Source: Sporosarcina ureae (GTDB lineage: Bacteria; Bacillota; Bacilli; Bacillales_A; Planococcaceae). Taken from it: a DNA stretch of 64,000 nt. Positions 46,214-55,358 of this stretch are shown piece after piece. Both the position numbers and the translations under genes were made by a program. Under the pieces are notes generated by a model, which ran no database searches, was not told where the DNA came from, and saw only the letters and a program-made list of their open reading frames with translations. The stretch lies in NCBI RefSeq assembly GCF_002109325.1, contig NZ_CP015348.1:1708501-1772500 (forward strand), read 5' to 3'. How positions within the stretch are numbered: the stretch's first letter is position 1; every line of letters begins with the position of its first letter.

Positions 46214-47593
46214 ATGTTTCCAATTAAGGCGATTCATTCGCCAACCTTTAAAGCGTCGGTCATCCTGACTGTGCTAATCGTGGCGATGATCAGTGCTAGC
46301 ATCATAGTATTTGATTCTGTACCACATGTACCTATTTTATTTGCTATTCTTTTATTATTTGGCTACGGATTATGGAAGAAGATTTCCTACAAAGAGTTGG
46401 AACGTGGTTTGGTGGAAGGAGCAAGTTCTGGAATGAGCGCAGTGTTCTTGTTCTTCTTCATCGGAGTTCTCGTGAGTAGCTGGATGATGGGTGGTACGAT
46501 TCCAACCCTGATCTACGCTGGACTCCAAATCATTACGCCAACGTTTTTCTATGCCATCGTGTTCATCGTCACGGCCATTATCGGCTTATCTGTCGGTAGT
46601 TCATTGACAACTGTCGCTACGATCGGTGTAGCATTTATCAGTATGGCACATATTTTAGAGCTTTCTTTGCCTATTGCGGCAGGTGCGATTGTCTCGGGCG
46701 CATTTTTTGGAGATAAGATGTCACCGTTGTCTGATACAACCAACTTGGCCTCTTCGATTGTCGGTGTAGACTTATTTGAACATATACGCAATATGGGATG
46801 GACAACATTTCCCGCGTTCTTCATCTCACTGATCTTATTTGGTGTGTTATCGCCCAATGTAACATCAAGTGATTTTACGACAATCGAGAAATACAGTGAT
46901 GCATTAATTGGCACTAACTCAATACATTGGTATACGTTGATCCCTGTAGCCGTGCTGATCATTTTGACATTCGTCAAAGTACCAGCAATTTTGACGCTGG
47001 CTGTTAGTGCATTGTCTGCTATTATTGTTGCCTACATCCATACCTTTTATGGAGCATCCGAAGTATTAAGTATTCTATTTAGTGGTTATGAAGGATCTAC
47101 AGGCGTTGCAGTCGTGGATGAATTATTGTCTCGCAGTGACGGAATGGAAGGCATGATGTTCACGATTTCGCTTGTGTTACTGTCACTTAGTATGGGCGGC
47201 ATGCTGTTCACATTAGGAATTGTCCAGTGCTTACTTGCGAAAATTGAAAGTGCATTACGTAAAGTGTCGTCCGTTATTTTGACGTCTGCACTTACTGCAA
47301 TCGGTATCAACGTTTTGATCGGTGAGCAGTATTTATCTATCTTATTAACTGGTCAGGCCTTCCAATCCAGTTACGAGAAGGTCGGATTGGCGAATAAAAA
47401 CTTGAGCCGTGTAATGGAAGACGCGGGAACGGTCATCAATCCCCTTGTGCCATGGAGCGTGGCAGGGATTTTCATCACGACCGTACTCGAAGTACCGACC
47501 ATTGCGTACTTGCCGTTTGCGTTCTTCTGTTTATTGAGTCCCGTATTGACTGTATTATTCGGCTACTTGGGCAAGACACTGACACGTATTTAA
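46214..47593 (+). CDS. nhaC: NhaC family Na+/H+ antiporter
   Basis: About 459 residues with 11-12 TM segments. The NhaC-type signature GAFFGDKMSPLSDTTNLAS (about residues 156-176) is complete, and a second half GEQYLSILLTGQAF followed by EDAGTVINPLVPW repeats the inverted topology. It would expel Na+ or exchange malate and lactate, as some NhaC relatives do. ATG 46214 lies 8 bases from AGGAGG. The frame is open to 46175, but that start sits inside the leader hairpin. Convergent with the coiled-coil gene. Confidence 0.9.
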   Translation: MFPIKAIHSPTFKASVILTVLIVAMISASIIVFDSVPHVPILFAILLLFGYGLWKKISYKELERGLVEGASSGMSAVFLFFFIGVLVSSWMMGGTIPTLIYAGLQIITPTFFYAIVFIVTAIIGLSVGSSLTTVATIGVAFISMAHILELSLPIAAGAIVSGAFFGDKMSPLSDTTNLASSIVGVDLFEHIRNMGWTTFPAFFISLILFGVLSPNVTSSDFTTIEKYSDALIGTNSIHWYTLIPVAVLIILTFVKVPAILTLAVSALSAIIVAYIHTFYGASEVLSILFSGYEGSTGVAVVDELLSRSDGMEGMMFTISLVLLSLSMGGMLFTLGIVQCLLAKIESALRKVSSVILTSALTAIGINVLIGEQYLSILLTGQAFQSSYEKVGLANKNLSRVMEDAGTVINPLVPWSVAGIFITTVLEVPTIAYLPFAFFCLLSPVLTVLFGYLGKTLTRI

Positions 47594-47596
47594 CGA

Positions 47597-48547
47597 TTAT
47601 GACATGATAATATCATCTTGTTGTTGATCAAGCCGCCGTATTTCCTCTTCAGAAGCTACACGCTTTCTTGTTAGTTGGTCCTGTATACGTCGGACATCTT
47701 GCAGGACGGTGTGCAGCTTCTTTTTTGCATCCGTAATACGTGTATGAACCATCCAATCAGAGAAGATGTTATCAAAAAACACATCTGTAAATGTAAAGAT
47801 GTCATTTTGATTCACTTGGAATGAATCGGTCGCCGCATCTTGAACATCCATAAGCTCCGTTTCGTAATGACGCAGTGCACGCTGAGCTTGTTGTACCAGA
47901 TCATCAGAGCTATTGATTTCAGAGTACTTGAGTGCGGAGACGAATATTCCTCCACCTAAAAAAGTATCCCACATCGATATACCTTCTGCTGAATCTAATT
48001 TTTTCATCGCACCATCCAGTGCACGTTTTGCTTTTTCTCCGGCTTCCAGTGCTTCGTCAATTTCACGCACCATCGCGAATACTCGCACCCGATCATCCGC
48101 TATTTTCTGTAATGTTTGATTGGCCACTGAATCATTCATACGGATCCACGACTCTTTTTCTCTCAGTAAATCCTCCCAGTCTTCCACAATGTACATGAAG
48201 TCAGGATGTTCTAGCTTCTTTCGTAAGTCTTGCTCTTCTTCTGACAAGTCTATGACGTTCTTTTCTGCTTCGTTAAACTTCAATTCTGCTTGAGCAGCTT
48301 CTTCAATTTCCTTTTTCATTTTTTCATCCCACGTACCTGTCCATTCACTGATTTTATTGGCAAATGAAAATTTACCCAGCTTCACAACATCTTGTTGCTC
48401 TTTTGTCAGTTGGCGGTGAAGTTGATCACGCGTTTTCTTCATAGCAAGTAGTTTTTCACTTGTCTGCTCCAAACGTTTGAGCAGTCGTCTATGATTCATT
48501 CTTTTTTCTTGCAAGGTATATTGTCTTTCATGAATATCTTGTCTCAT
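47597..48547 (-). CDS. Coiled-coil protein of unknown function
   Basis: 316 residues, from ATG 48547 with GGAG 8 bases upstream. The open frame reaches 48631 without a ribosome site. Almost the whole length is charged helix with heptads (about 5-140, 170-200, 225-310), with a short glycine-rich insert SMWDTFLGGGIFVSALKYSE near residue 210 that could associate with membrane. There is no signal peptide and no catalytic motif. I recognise no characterised homologue, though similar proteins are annotated as hypothetical in Bacilli. It is convergent with nhaC and divergent from the DUF421 gene. Confidence 0.75.
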   Translation of the reverse strand: MRQDIHERQYTLQEKRMNHRRLLKRLEQTSEKLLAMKKTRDQLHRQLTKEQQDVVKLGKFSFANKISEWTGTWDEKMKKEIEEAAQAELKFNEAEKNVIDLSEEEQDLRKKLEHPDFMYIVEDWEDLLREKESWIRMNDSVANQTLQKIADDRVRVFAMVREIDEALEAGEKAKRALDGAMKKLDSAEGISMWDTFLGGGIFVSALKYSEINSSDDLVQQAQRALRHYETELMDVQDAATDSFQVNQNDIFTFTDVFFDNIFSDWMVHTRITDAKKKLHTVLQDVRRIQDQLTRKRVASEEEIRRLDQQQDDIIMS

Positions 48548-48664
48548 ATCCATCACTCCTTTATTGTTATACGGAGATACATTGAATAAGGATTCACAAT
48601 CTTCACGCATACTCCGTAGAGATTTTCTCATACTAAAGAAAACTCACGAAAAGGCGTGTGCATA

Positions 48665-49279
48665 ATGGATTTCGATTCAATTTGGAAAGCGGTACTCATT
48701 ATCGTGACGGGAATACTGCTTTTGCATATTTCCGGACGCAAGTCTATATCTCAAATGACGATTGGGCAAACCGTATTGATGATCGCGGTTGGTACATTGC
48801 TAATTCAACCTGTAGCAAGCAAAAATTTATGGCAAACTCTTTTGCTTTCATTTATTTTAGTGCTGACACTTTTTTTCTTTGAACTATTGGCGTTGAAGTG
48901 GAATTCTTTCGAAGGGCTTTTACGAGGAAGATCAAAAGTCGTGATCGAAAATGGGATTCTTAAAGTATCTACGATGAAAAAACTCCGTTTAACTGTGGAT
49001 GAATTAGAAATGCATTTACGGCAAAATAGCATCGAAAGAATTGACGATGTAAAATGGGCGACTATAGAAATGAGTGGACAGCTCGGCTATGTTTTAGTCG
49101 ACCGCAAGCAATACGCAACGAAAGAAGACATTGCAAGACTTCAGCTGACGTTAGAAGAAATGAGTAGCCAACTGAATCTCGATCATCCCATTACCAAAGA
49201 GACTAAGCCGATCATTGAGAGTTCCACTCTATTTACAGAAATAGAACACCCCACTTCCGTGCCGAAATCCCTTGAATAA
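48665..49279 (+). CDS. DUF421 (YetF/YrbG-like) membrane protein
   Basis: 204 residues. Three TM helices (about 5-22, 33-50, 58-76) are followed by a cytosolic domain starting GLLRGRSKVVIENGIL with the typical LTVDELEMHLRQNSIERIDDV segment. YetF-like proteins of this family occur in spore formers, and some germination-linked proteins (2Duf) share the domain. The function here is unknown. ATG 48665 is after AAAAGG at a long spacing. The 39-residue peptide gene lies 69 bases downstream and may be co-transcribed. Confidence 0.82.
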   Translation: MDFDSIWKAVLIIVTGILLLHISGRKSISQMTIGQTVLMIAVGTLLIQPVASKNLWQTLLLSFILVLTLFFFELLALKWNSFEGLLRGRSKVVIENGILKVSTMKKLRLTVDELEMHLRQNSIERIDDVKWATIEMSGQLGYVLVDRKQYATKEDIARLQLTLEEMSSQLNLDHPITKETKPIIESSTLFTEIEHPTSVPKSLE

Positions 49280-49348
49280 AAGTTTAACGAGCGAGTTAAC
49301 GGGGGAAGTTACTTATAACAACTCCAAAACCGAGAGGAAGAAAAGCAT

Positions 49349-49468
49349 ATGATTAGAGTAATTAAAAAGTTAGTAAAATGGGGAATGGTGTTATATCCTG
49401 TAGTAAAAACAGTGATGAATGAAAAGAAAAAGAAAGAGGCTTATTCAGGCGCTAAAGGGCGTAGATAA
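49349..49468 (+). CDS. Small basic peptide, 39 residues, unknown
   Basis: ATG 49349 with GAGAGGAAG about 8 bases upstream gives MIRVIKKLVKWGMVLYPVV, then KTVMNEKKKKEAYSGAKGRR. It is an amphipathic or short membrane helix followed by a strongly basic tail. A perfect terminator lies 12 bases after the stop. The ribosome site, compact size and terminator argue that it is a real gene. Function unknown. It may be peripheral membrane-bound. Confidence 0.65.
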   Translation: MIRVIKKLVKWGMVLYPVVKTVMNEKKKKEAYSGAKGRR

Positions 49469-49479
49469 AGCACAAACTT

Positions 49480-49518
49480 ACCAGATGGGAGATCTAGATC
49501 TTCCATCTGGTTTTATTA
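49480..49518 (+). terminator. Terminator of the DUF421/small peptide unit
   Basis: Stem CCAGATGG/CCATCTGG with inner AGATCTAGATCT, followed by TTTTATTATT. Confidence 0.85.
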
Positions 49519-49688
49519 TTATAATAAAAAAGTTAAATTTATTTATAAAAAAAGGTTTATTTTCTCCCATAAAAGAGTATACTAAGGTAAGAGGATTTTT
49601 TTCTGACCACTTTTTTCCTCACTATTGTTTGAACCCCAAACAAAAAGCTCCTGGTACACTAGATTACCTACGGAGGAGAATTTAACAC

Positions 49689-50285
49689 ATGCATTGGTAC
49701 AACAAATTAAAAGAGTATTTTCCGATTGAAGAGATGAAGTCACAGGAACATATGGAGACATTACTGAATGACAAGGGCAATGTCTACTATAAAGAGGAAG
49801 GTCCGAAGCACGTATTAATGTACGTTGAGACGGAAGACTTCGTTTTCGTTGACTATCTTTTCGTATCTTCAGCCGCACGTGGTGAAGGGTTAGGAAAAAA
49901 ACTATTGGATTCGTTGAAAACCAAGAACAAACCTATTTTACTGGAAGTTGAACCAGTAGACGAATCAGAACCAGATACTGAGAAACGACTGAAGTTCTAT
50001 GCACGTGAAGACTTCACGCACGCACGGAATATTGGTTATAACCGTCGTTCATTGGCAACTGGTGAACAAACAATCCTCGAAATTCTATACTGGGCACCCC
50101 CGCAGTCTTCAAAAGCGGATGAAAAAGAAGTATTCAGCGCGATGAAAACAACCTACGAAGAAATTCACACCTACAAAGACCAAGATTTCTATGGAGATTC
50201 ATACGATCCGACTGATAAGGTTCTTCAATATCAAGCAAAACCAAAAAAGAATATTTTAGAAGCTTTCGAATCAATAAGCGTATGA
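49689..50285 (+). CDS. yjbC: YjbC-like GNAT family acetyltransferase
   Basis: 198 residues. MHWYNKLKEYFPIEEMKS, the acetyl-CoA binding ARGEGLGKKLLDSLK, EVEPVDE and IGYNRRSLATGEQ match B. subtilis YjbC almost block by block. YjbC is a GNAT protein co-transcribed with spx and linked to thiol stress management. Its acceptor is not known. Here spx does not follow; a terminator and an Xre regulator do. ATG 49689 is 10 bases from GGAGGAG. Confidence 0.88.
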   Translation: MHWYNKLKEYFPIEEMKSQEHMETLLNDKGNVYYKEEGPKHVLMYVETEDFVFVDYLFVSSAARGEGLGKKLLDSLKTKNKPILLEVEPVDESEPDTEKRLKFYAREDFTHARNIGYNRRSLATGEQTILEILYWAPPQSSKADEKEVFSAMKTTYEEIHTYKDQDFYGDSYDPTDKVLQYQAKPKKNILEAFESISV

Positions 50286-50288
50286 CGA

Positions 50289-50318
50289 GAAGCCGGTCTT
50301 TCATAGACCGGCTTTTTT
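50289..50318 (+). terminator. Terminator of yjbC
   Basis: Perfect stem AAGCCGGTCT/AGACCGGCTT followed by TTTT. Confidence 0.92.
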
Positions 50319-50434
50319 GTGTTCTTCTACATAACTCTACTCAGTTGACTCTTCGCTTCGTAAATCATCTAACAGTTGATTGAATCAACAGTCGCTTTAC
50401 CGTAAACTGAAATAGAAGAGAAAGGTGTGAATCC

Positions 50435-51535
50435 ATGCTACGAATAGGCGCTGTTATTTTACAGGAACGAAAGCGACTTAAGATTACTCAAGATACACTA
50501 GCTGCTCACTGTCTGGTATCGAAAGCCTCCGTTTCTAAATGGGAAAAGGGATTGAGCTATCCGGATATTACATTGCTACCTCAAATTGCTTCTTATTTTG
50601 AACTTACGGTTGATGAATTACTTGGCTATGAACGGCAACTTTCTAAAGAAGCCATTCAAACTCACTATTACGAATTCGCTGCCCGCTTTGGTAAAGAACC
50701 GTTTTCGCATGTCTATACGGAAGTAGAATCACAAGTCAAAATCTACTATCACGATCCTGCATTCCTGCTGCAAATGAGTATTTTATTGCTCAACCATCAT
50801 ATGCTGAGCGAAGATAGTCATTCAGTGTTGCAAAAAACTGATTGCTGGCTGGAACGGATTGGTCAACTGAGTGAAGATGTCTGGGTATTGCGACAAGCAA
50901 ATTCTTTGCGTGCAACTGTCGCATTGATGCAGGCGCGTCCTGAAACGACATTGGAATTATTGGACGGCGTCATCAAGCCGAGTATTGGTGATGAAATTCT
51001 GCTAGCTACCGCCCATGAACAACTGGGCGACCAAGAGGAAGCGATGCGTGTCATTCAAGTCATGATGTATCAAAACGTAATTCAACTTGTTGGCAGCAGT
51101 CCTCTCTATTTACGACTTTCCGCTTCAAATGAACAACTATTTAATGAAACCATCCACCGAATAGAAGGATTAATTGAGCTATATTCGATGCGGACACTCC
51201 ATCCAAATGTGTGCTTGCAATTTTATTTTAGCGTAGCACAATGTGCAGCCCTTTCATCCAACCGAACGTTACTCTATCTATACTTAAAGAAGTATGTAGA
51301 TGTATGTGTTCATGACCTATTTCCTTTTTCATTACGCGGTGATGAATACTTCGACTTGCTGGAAAGTTGGTTAAAACAATTGGATTTAGGCACAAACGCA
51401 CCACGCAATACCGAAATTATCAAGCAATCCATACTAGAGTCGATGGATGCGCCATTCTTTGAGTCATTTAAACAAGACGATGAAATGCAGGAGTTACAAC
51501 AAAGACTACGCTTTGGATTGGAGGGGTGTTCATGA
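50435..51535 (+). CDS. Xre-type HTH regulator with helical repeat domain
   Basis: 366 residues. The N-terminal Cro/CI helix-turn-helix (about 8-62; ITQDTLAAHCLVSKASVSKWE) precedes a roughly 300-residue all-helical region resembling TPR-type sensors. It has the layout of regulators that read a peptide or partner protein. It heads an operon with a PLDc_N protein and an ABC efflux pair, overlapping the next gene by 4 bases, so it probably controls that transporter. AAAGGTG precedes ATG 50435. Confidence 0.87.
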   Translation: MLRIGAVILQERKRLKITQDTLAAHCLVSKASVSKWEKGLSYPDITLLPQIASYFELTVDELLGYERQLSKEAIQTHYYEFAARFGKEPFSHVYTEVESQVKIYYHDPAFLLQMSILLLNHHMLSEDSHSVLQKTDCWLERIGQLSEDVWVLRQANSLRATVALMQARPETTLELLDGVIKPSIGDEILLATAHEQLGDQEEAMRVIQVMMYQNVIQLVGSSPLYLRLSASNEQLFNETIHRIEGLIELYSMRTLHPNVCLQFYFSVAQCAALSSNRTLLYLYLKKYVDVCVHDLFPFSLRGDEYFDLLESWLKQLDLGTNAPRNTEIIKQSILESMDAPFFESFKQDDEMQELQQRLRFGLEGCS

Positions 51536-51759
51536 ATACAGATATGGCTTTACTAATAGAATACTTGCCATTTTTAATTCCACTCATTATTTTACAACTA
51601 GGTCTGGCTATCTTTTCAGCGATCCACGTCGTTCGTCATCCGCATTACCGCTTCGGAAATCTAGTAATGTGGTTGTTGATCGTTCTATTAGTGCAATTTA
51701 TCGGACCGTTGATATATTTCGTTTTCGGAAGAGGTGATCACGATGGTCGTACAAATTAA
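51532..51759 (+). CDS. PLDc_N domain membrane protein (YxlE-like)
   Basis: 75 residues from ATG 51532, with GGAGGGG 7 bases upstream. Two TM helices (about 8-32 and 42-65), the FLIPLIILQLGLAIFS motif and PLIYFVFGRG at the end are typical of PLDc_N proteins, such as YxlE in the B. subtilis sigY operon, where it acts in negative control of SigY. It overlaps the Xre gene by 4 bases and the ABC ATPase by 17. Confidence 0.85.
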   Translation: MNTDMALLIEYLPFLIPLIILQLGLAIFSAIHVVRHPHYRFGNLVMWLLIVLLVQFIGPLIYFVFGRGDHDGRTN

Positions 51760-52639
51760 TGGAGTAACGAAGAGATTTGGGAACCATGAAGTGTTACGAG
51801 ATATCCATCTCCATATCCCCGAACATACTATTTTTGGATTTGTCGGTGCCAATGGCTCGGGCAAGACGACACTGATGAAATGTATGCTCGGTTTGTTACC
51901 GCTCAATGCTGGGTCTATCACGATTGCAGGTGAACCCGTGACGTTCGGGGAAACCAAGTCCAATCAATATGTTGGCTACTTGCCGGACGTTCCTGAATTT
52001 TATCAATTCTATACCGCAACGCAGTATTTAGAGTTATGTGCAGTCATTACAAATATAGCTGAAAAAGAACGCCAAGAAAGAATTGCTGAATTACTTGAAT
52101 TGGTAGGGTTAGCAGGAACTCATTCTTTAATTAGCACGTATTCAAGAGGAATGAAACAACGACTGGGAATCGCACAAGCATTACTAAACAAACCGAAACT
52201 TCTTATTTGCGATGAACCGACTTCCGCCCTGGACCCAGCTGGTCGTGCGCAAATTCTTTCTATTCTACAAAAGGCGAAAGCGGAAACAACGGTTTTCTTC
52301 TCCACGCATATCGTTTCTGACGCAGAACAAATCTGTGATCACGTCGCCATGTTACATGAAGGTACTATTATATTCCAAGATGAGTTGGCTCATCTGAAAC
52401 AACAATCCACAGGACAATTCGTCTTTACTTTTTCCATATGTGCAGACGAAGTGATGGAACGCTTGCAACACACTGCCTTTGACATGAAGGTAGAGAACAA
52501 CCAATTAATTGTAAGTTTACATGACGATAGTTCACAGATGGCTTTCATGCAAGCACTCATCAACCAAAATATCCTCATCCAATCGATGCATCCTCGAACA
52601 CGTTTACTTGAGCAACTAGTATTGGAGGTGCTGGAATGA
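51743..52639 (+). CDS. ABC transporter ATP-binding protein (YxlF-like)
   Basis: 298 residues from ATG 51743, with AGAGGTG about 6 bases upstream. It has Walker A GANGSGKTT, the LSxGxxQR-like signature YSRGMKQRLG, Walker [14 protein letters not shown] and the switch His in FFSTHIVSDA. A C-terminal extension (about 215-298) is typical of drug, bacitracin or peptide exporters. It pairs with the permease 4 bases further on. Confidence 0.9.
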   Translation: MVVQINGVTKRFGNHEVLRDIHLHIPEHTIFGFVGANGSGKTTLMKCMLGLLPLNAGSITIAGEPVTFGETKSNQYVGYLPDVPEFYQFYTATQYLELCAVITNIAEKERQERIAELLELVGLAGTHSLISTYSRGMKQRLGIAQALLNKPKLLICDEPTSALDPAGRAQILSILQKAKAETTVFFSTHIVSDAEQICDHVAMLHEGTIIFQDELAHLKQQSTGQFVFTFSICADEVMERLQHTAFDMKVENNQLIVSLHDDSSQMAFMQALINQNILIQSMHPRTRLLEQLVLEVLE

Positions 52640-53400
52640 ACCAGTGGCTCGGCTTTTTAAAGAAAGAATGGTTCGAAAGTGTAAAGTCGTATAAGCTATT
52701 GCTGATTATAGTCATTTTCTCGATTCTTGGTATATTGAACCCTTTCACGGCAAAAATCACTCCCCTTCTGTTTGAACAATTCATGCCTGAAGGTGCATTC
52801 GTCAATCTGCCTGAACCTAGCGCACTTGACTCTTGGATGCAATTCTATAAAAACGTTCCACAAATGGGATTGATCGTGTTTATTCTACTATTCAGTACGA
52901 TGATGTCGAAGGAGCTGGAGAAAGGTACGCTAGTGATTTTGCTGACGAAAGGATTACGCCGCAGCACCGTCATTACGACAAAGTTCTTTATGGCACTTTG
53001 TTATTGGACGCTAGCTATCGCGCTGGCATTCACTATCACATACGCTTATACCGCTTATTACTGGGATCAAAGTCAACTGCACCATCTACTATTTGCAGCT
53101 AGTTGTCTTTATGTATTCGGCATACTTTTACTAGCGGTTACATTATGGGGCAACACTTTATTCGCGACGCCTTATGGCGGAACACTCGTCACATTACTTG
53201 TCGTGATTTTCTTATTTATTGTAGCTATATTTCCGAATTCAGCTAAATGGAATCCCCTTGAACTACTGACGGCTTCGCACAAACTATTAACTGGTGAACT
53301 GACACCATTAGACTTATGGATTCCTTATGCTATTACTTTGTTTATCGCAACCCTAGCCGTCTTACTGACTGTGTCGCATTTCAAGAGGAAATTGCTATGA
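52636..53400 (+). CDS. ABC-2 type transporter permease (YxlG-like)
   Basis: 254 residues with six TM helices. MSKELEKGTLVILLTKGLRRS is the typical ABC-2 loop that follows TM2. It forms the membrane half of the exporter with the preceding ATPase, with which it overlaps by 4 bases. The substrate is unknown. It ends the Xre-PLDc_N-ABC operon. There is no clear terminator before the guaC promoter, 5 bases past the stop. Confidence 0.85.
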   Translation: MNQWLGFLKKEWFESVKSYKLLLIIVIFSILGILNPFTAKITPLLFEQFMPEGAFVNLPEPSALDSWMQFYKNVPQMGLIVFILLFSTMMSKELEKGTLVILLTKGLRRSTVITTKFFMALCYWTLAIALAFTITYAYTAYYWDQSQLHHLLFAASCLYVFGILLLAVTLWGNTLFATPYGGTLVTLLVVIFLFIVAIFPNSAKWNPLELLTASHKLLTGELTPLDLWIPYAITLFIATLAVLLTVSHFKRKLL

Positions 53401-53405
53401 AAGCG

Positions 53406-53434
53406 TTGACATCGAATTGAAAATCATGTAAATT
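53406..53434 (+). promoter_or_regulatory. Sigma-A promoter of guaC
   Basis: TTGACA (53406-53411), 17-bp spacer, TAAATT (53429-53434). It begins 6 bases after the upstream operon ends. Confidence 0.78.
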
Positions 53435-53495
53435 ACAAAAGGACGAACAATCCAACATGATTTTATAAAAACATTCGTTTATAGAGGTGATTGTA

Positions 53496-54479
53496 ATGGA
53501 AACCGTATTTGACTATGAAGATATACAGCTAGTTCCAGCAAAATGTGTGGTAGAAAGCCGCTCAGAATGTGATACATCCGTTATGTTAGGTGGTCACACG
53601 TTTCGTTTACCGGTCGTTCCCGCTAACATGCAAACGATTATTGACGAAAAAATTGCGATTCAATTAGCAGAGGAAGGCTATTTCTATATAATGCATCGTT
53701 TCAATCCTGAAACACGAGTAGATTTCATCAAAGATATGCACGCTCGCGGTTTAATTGCGTCGATCAGTGTCGGTGTTAAAGAAGAAGAGTACGGATTCGT
53801 TGAGCAATTGGCGATTGATGCACAAGTTCCTGAATTCATCACCATCGATATCGCACACGGTCATTCCAATCAAGTCATCCGCATGATCCAGCATATCAAA
53901 AAGCATTTGCCGATGAGCTTTGTCATTGCAGGTAACGTTGGCACACCTGAAGCTGTACGTGAATTGGAGAATGCAGGTGCTGACGCAACGAAAGTCGGTA
54001 TCGGGCCAGGGAAAGTATGCATTACGAAAATCAAGACAGGATTTGGCACAGGCGGTTGGCAACTAGCGGCTGTTCGCTTATGTGCAAAAGCTGCATCTAA
54101 ACCAATTATCGCAGACGGCGGAATTCGCACACATGGCGACATCGCTAAATCTGTACGTTTTGGCGCAAGCATGGTCATGGTTGGCTCATTATTCGCAGGT
54201 CACGAGGAATCTCCCGGACAGACTGTGGAGCAAGATGGTCAATTATATAAGGAATATTTTGGTTCGGCTTCTGAATTCCAAAAAGGCGAAAAGAAGAATG
54301 TTGAGGGCAAAAAAATGTTCGTGGAATATAAGGGACCATTGAAAGACACATTGATTGAAATGGAGCAAGATCTTCAGTCTGCTATTTCCTATTCAGGCGG
54401 CAAGACATTAAGCTCGATCCGCACTGTTGACTATGTGATTGTAAAGAATTCTATTTTCAATGGCGATAAAGTATTTTAA
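53496..54479 (+). CDS. guaC: GMP reductase
   Basis: 327 residues. It reduces GMP to IMP and ammonia with NADPH, returning guanine nucleotides to the adenine branch. The IMPDH/GMPR barrel has the catalytic Cys in [15 protein letters not shown], the phosphate site [12 protein letters not shown], and the C-terminal SIRTVDYV. No CBS domains are present, which separates it from IMP dehydrogenase. ATG 53496 is 6 bases from AGAGGTG. Own promoter and terminator. Confidence 0.96.
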   Translation: METVFDYEDIQLVPAKCVVESRSECDTSVMLGGHTFRLPVVPANMQTIIDEKIAIQLAEEGYFYIMHRFNPETRVDFIKDMHARGLIASISVGVKEEEYGFVEQLAIDAQVPEFITIDIAHGHSNQVIRMIQHIKKHLPMSFVIAGNVGTPEAVRELENAGADATKVGIGPGKVCITKIKTGFGTGGWQLAAVRLCAKAASKPIIADGGIRTHGDIAKSVRFGASMVMVGSLFAGHEESPGQTVEQDGQLYKEYFGSASEFQKGEKKNVEGKKMFVEYKGPLKDTLIEMEQDLQSAISYSGGKTLSSIRTVDYVIVKNSIFNGDKVF

Positions 54480-54486
54480 TTTATTT

Positions 54487-54521
54487 CAACCGATTGGATA
54501 TTTTACTCCAATCGGTTTTTT
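54487..54521 (+). terminator. Terminator of guaC
   Basis: Perfect stem AACCGATTGGA/TCCAATCGGTT followed by TTTT. Confidence 0.93.
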
Positions 54522-54602
54522 CGTCTGTAATCTAGTAAGTTGAGTTTACTCTCCCCTATTCGTAAGATAGAAGAATATGTATTTACTGAGGGAGTGATTT
54601 AA

Positions 54603-55274
54603 TTGAGAACACAGACTGAACAGATCAAGAAACAAGTACTCGATGCATTTCAATTTCGTCATGCGACAAAGTTATATGATGAAACAAAAGTAATTTCGGA
54701 TGAAGACTTCGCTTATATTCTCGAAGCAGGCAGACTATCACCCAGTTCATTAGGTTCAGAGCCTTGGAAGTTTCTAGTCGTACAGAGTCCTGAAATGCGT
54801 GATAAGTTAATGCCTGTCTGCCCTGGCGCAGTTGAAAAGTTAAGAACTGCGAGCCATTTCATCATTTTGCTTGCTCGTAAAGGTGTACGCTATGACTCTG
54901 AGTACTTAATCAGCCAAATGAAAGACATTCAGCAGATGCCGGCTGGAATGATTGAAACGGTGTCTGGCCACTATAAGAATTTCCAAGAGCTTAATAATAT
55001 TTTAGATACGGAACGTTCATTGTTGGATTGGTCATCTAAGCAGACGTATATTGCGCTTGGTAATATGTTGACAGCAGCTGCAATGATCGGTATAGATTCC
55101 ACGCCAATGGAAGGATTTAGTCCTGTTGGGCTTGAGAAGGTGCTGGCAGATGAAGGGTTGCTTGGAGATGGAGAGTTTACGCCGTCTGTATTGGCAGCGT
55201 TTGGTTATCGTCAAGCGGATCCTGCGCGTCCGAAAACACGACGTTCGTTGGAGGATGTAGTGGAGTGGGTGTAA
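54603..55274 (+). CDS. NAD(P)H-dependent nitroreductase family oxidoreductase
   Basis: 223 residues with the FMN-binding nitroreductase fold. FRHATKLYDETKVISDEDF, LSPSSLGSEPWKFLVV and the late MLTAAAMIGIDSTPMEGF are the FMN and dimer-interface segments. It reduces nitroaromatics, quinones or similar electrophiles. It resembles YfkO-type enzymes. TTG 54603 has GGAGTG 8 bases upstream. Monocistronic, with a bidirectional hairpin after it. Confidence 0.9.
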   Translation: MRTQTEQIKKQVLDAFQFRHATKLYDETKVISDEDFAYILEAGRLSPSSLGSEPWKFLVVQSPEMRDKLMPVCPGAVEKLRTASHFIILLARKGVRYDSEYLISQMKDIQQMPAGMIETVSGHYKNFQELNNILDTERSLLDWSSKQTYIALGNMLTAAAMIGIDSTPMEGFSPVGLEKVLADEGLLGDGEFTPSVLAAFGYRQADPARPKTRRSLEDVVEWV

Positions 55275-55290
55275 ATTCTCTATACCATGT

Positions 55291-55327
55291 AAAAATGCTA
55301 TCTTTCGTAATTAAAGATAGCATTTTT
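55291..55327. terminator. Bidirectional terminator of the nitroreductase gene
   Basis: 15-bp perfect stem AAAAATGCTATCTTT and its complement. Confidence 0.92.
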
Positions 55328-55358
55328 ACTTGGAGTCGGTTAATTAGCTTTTGAGAAC

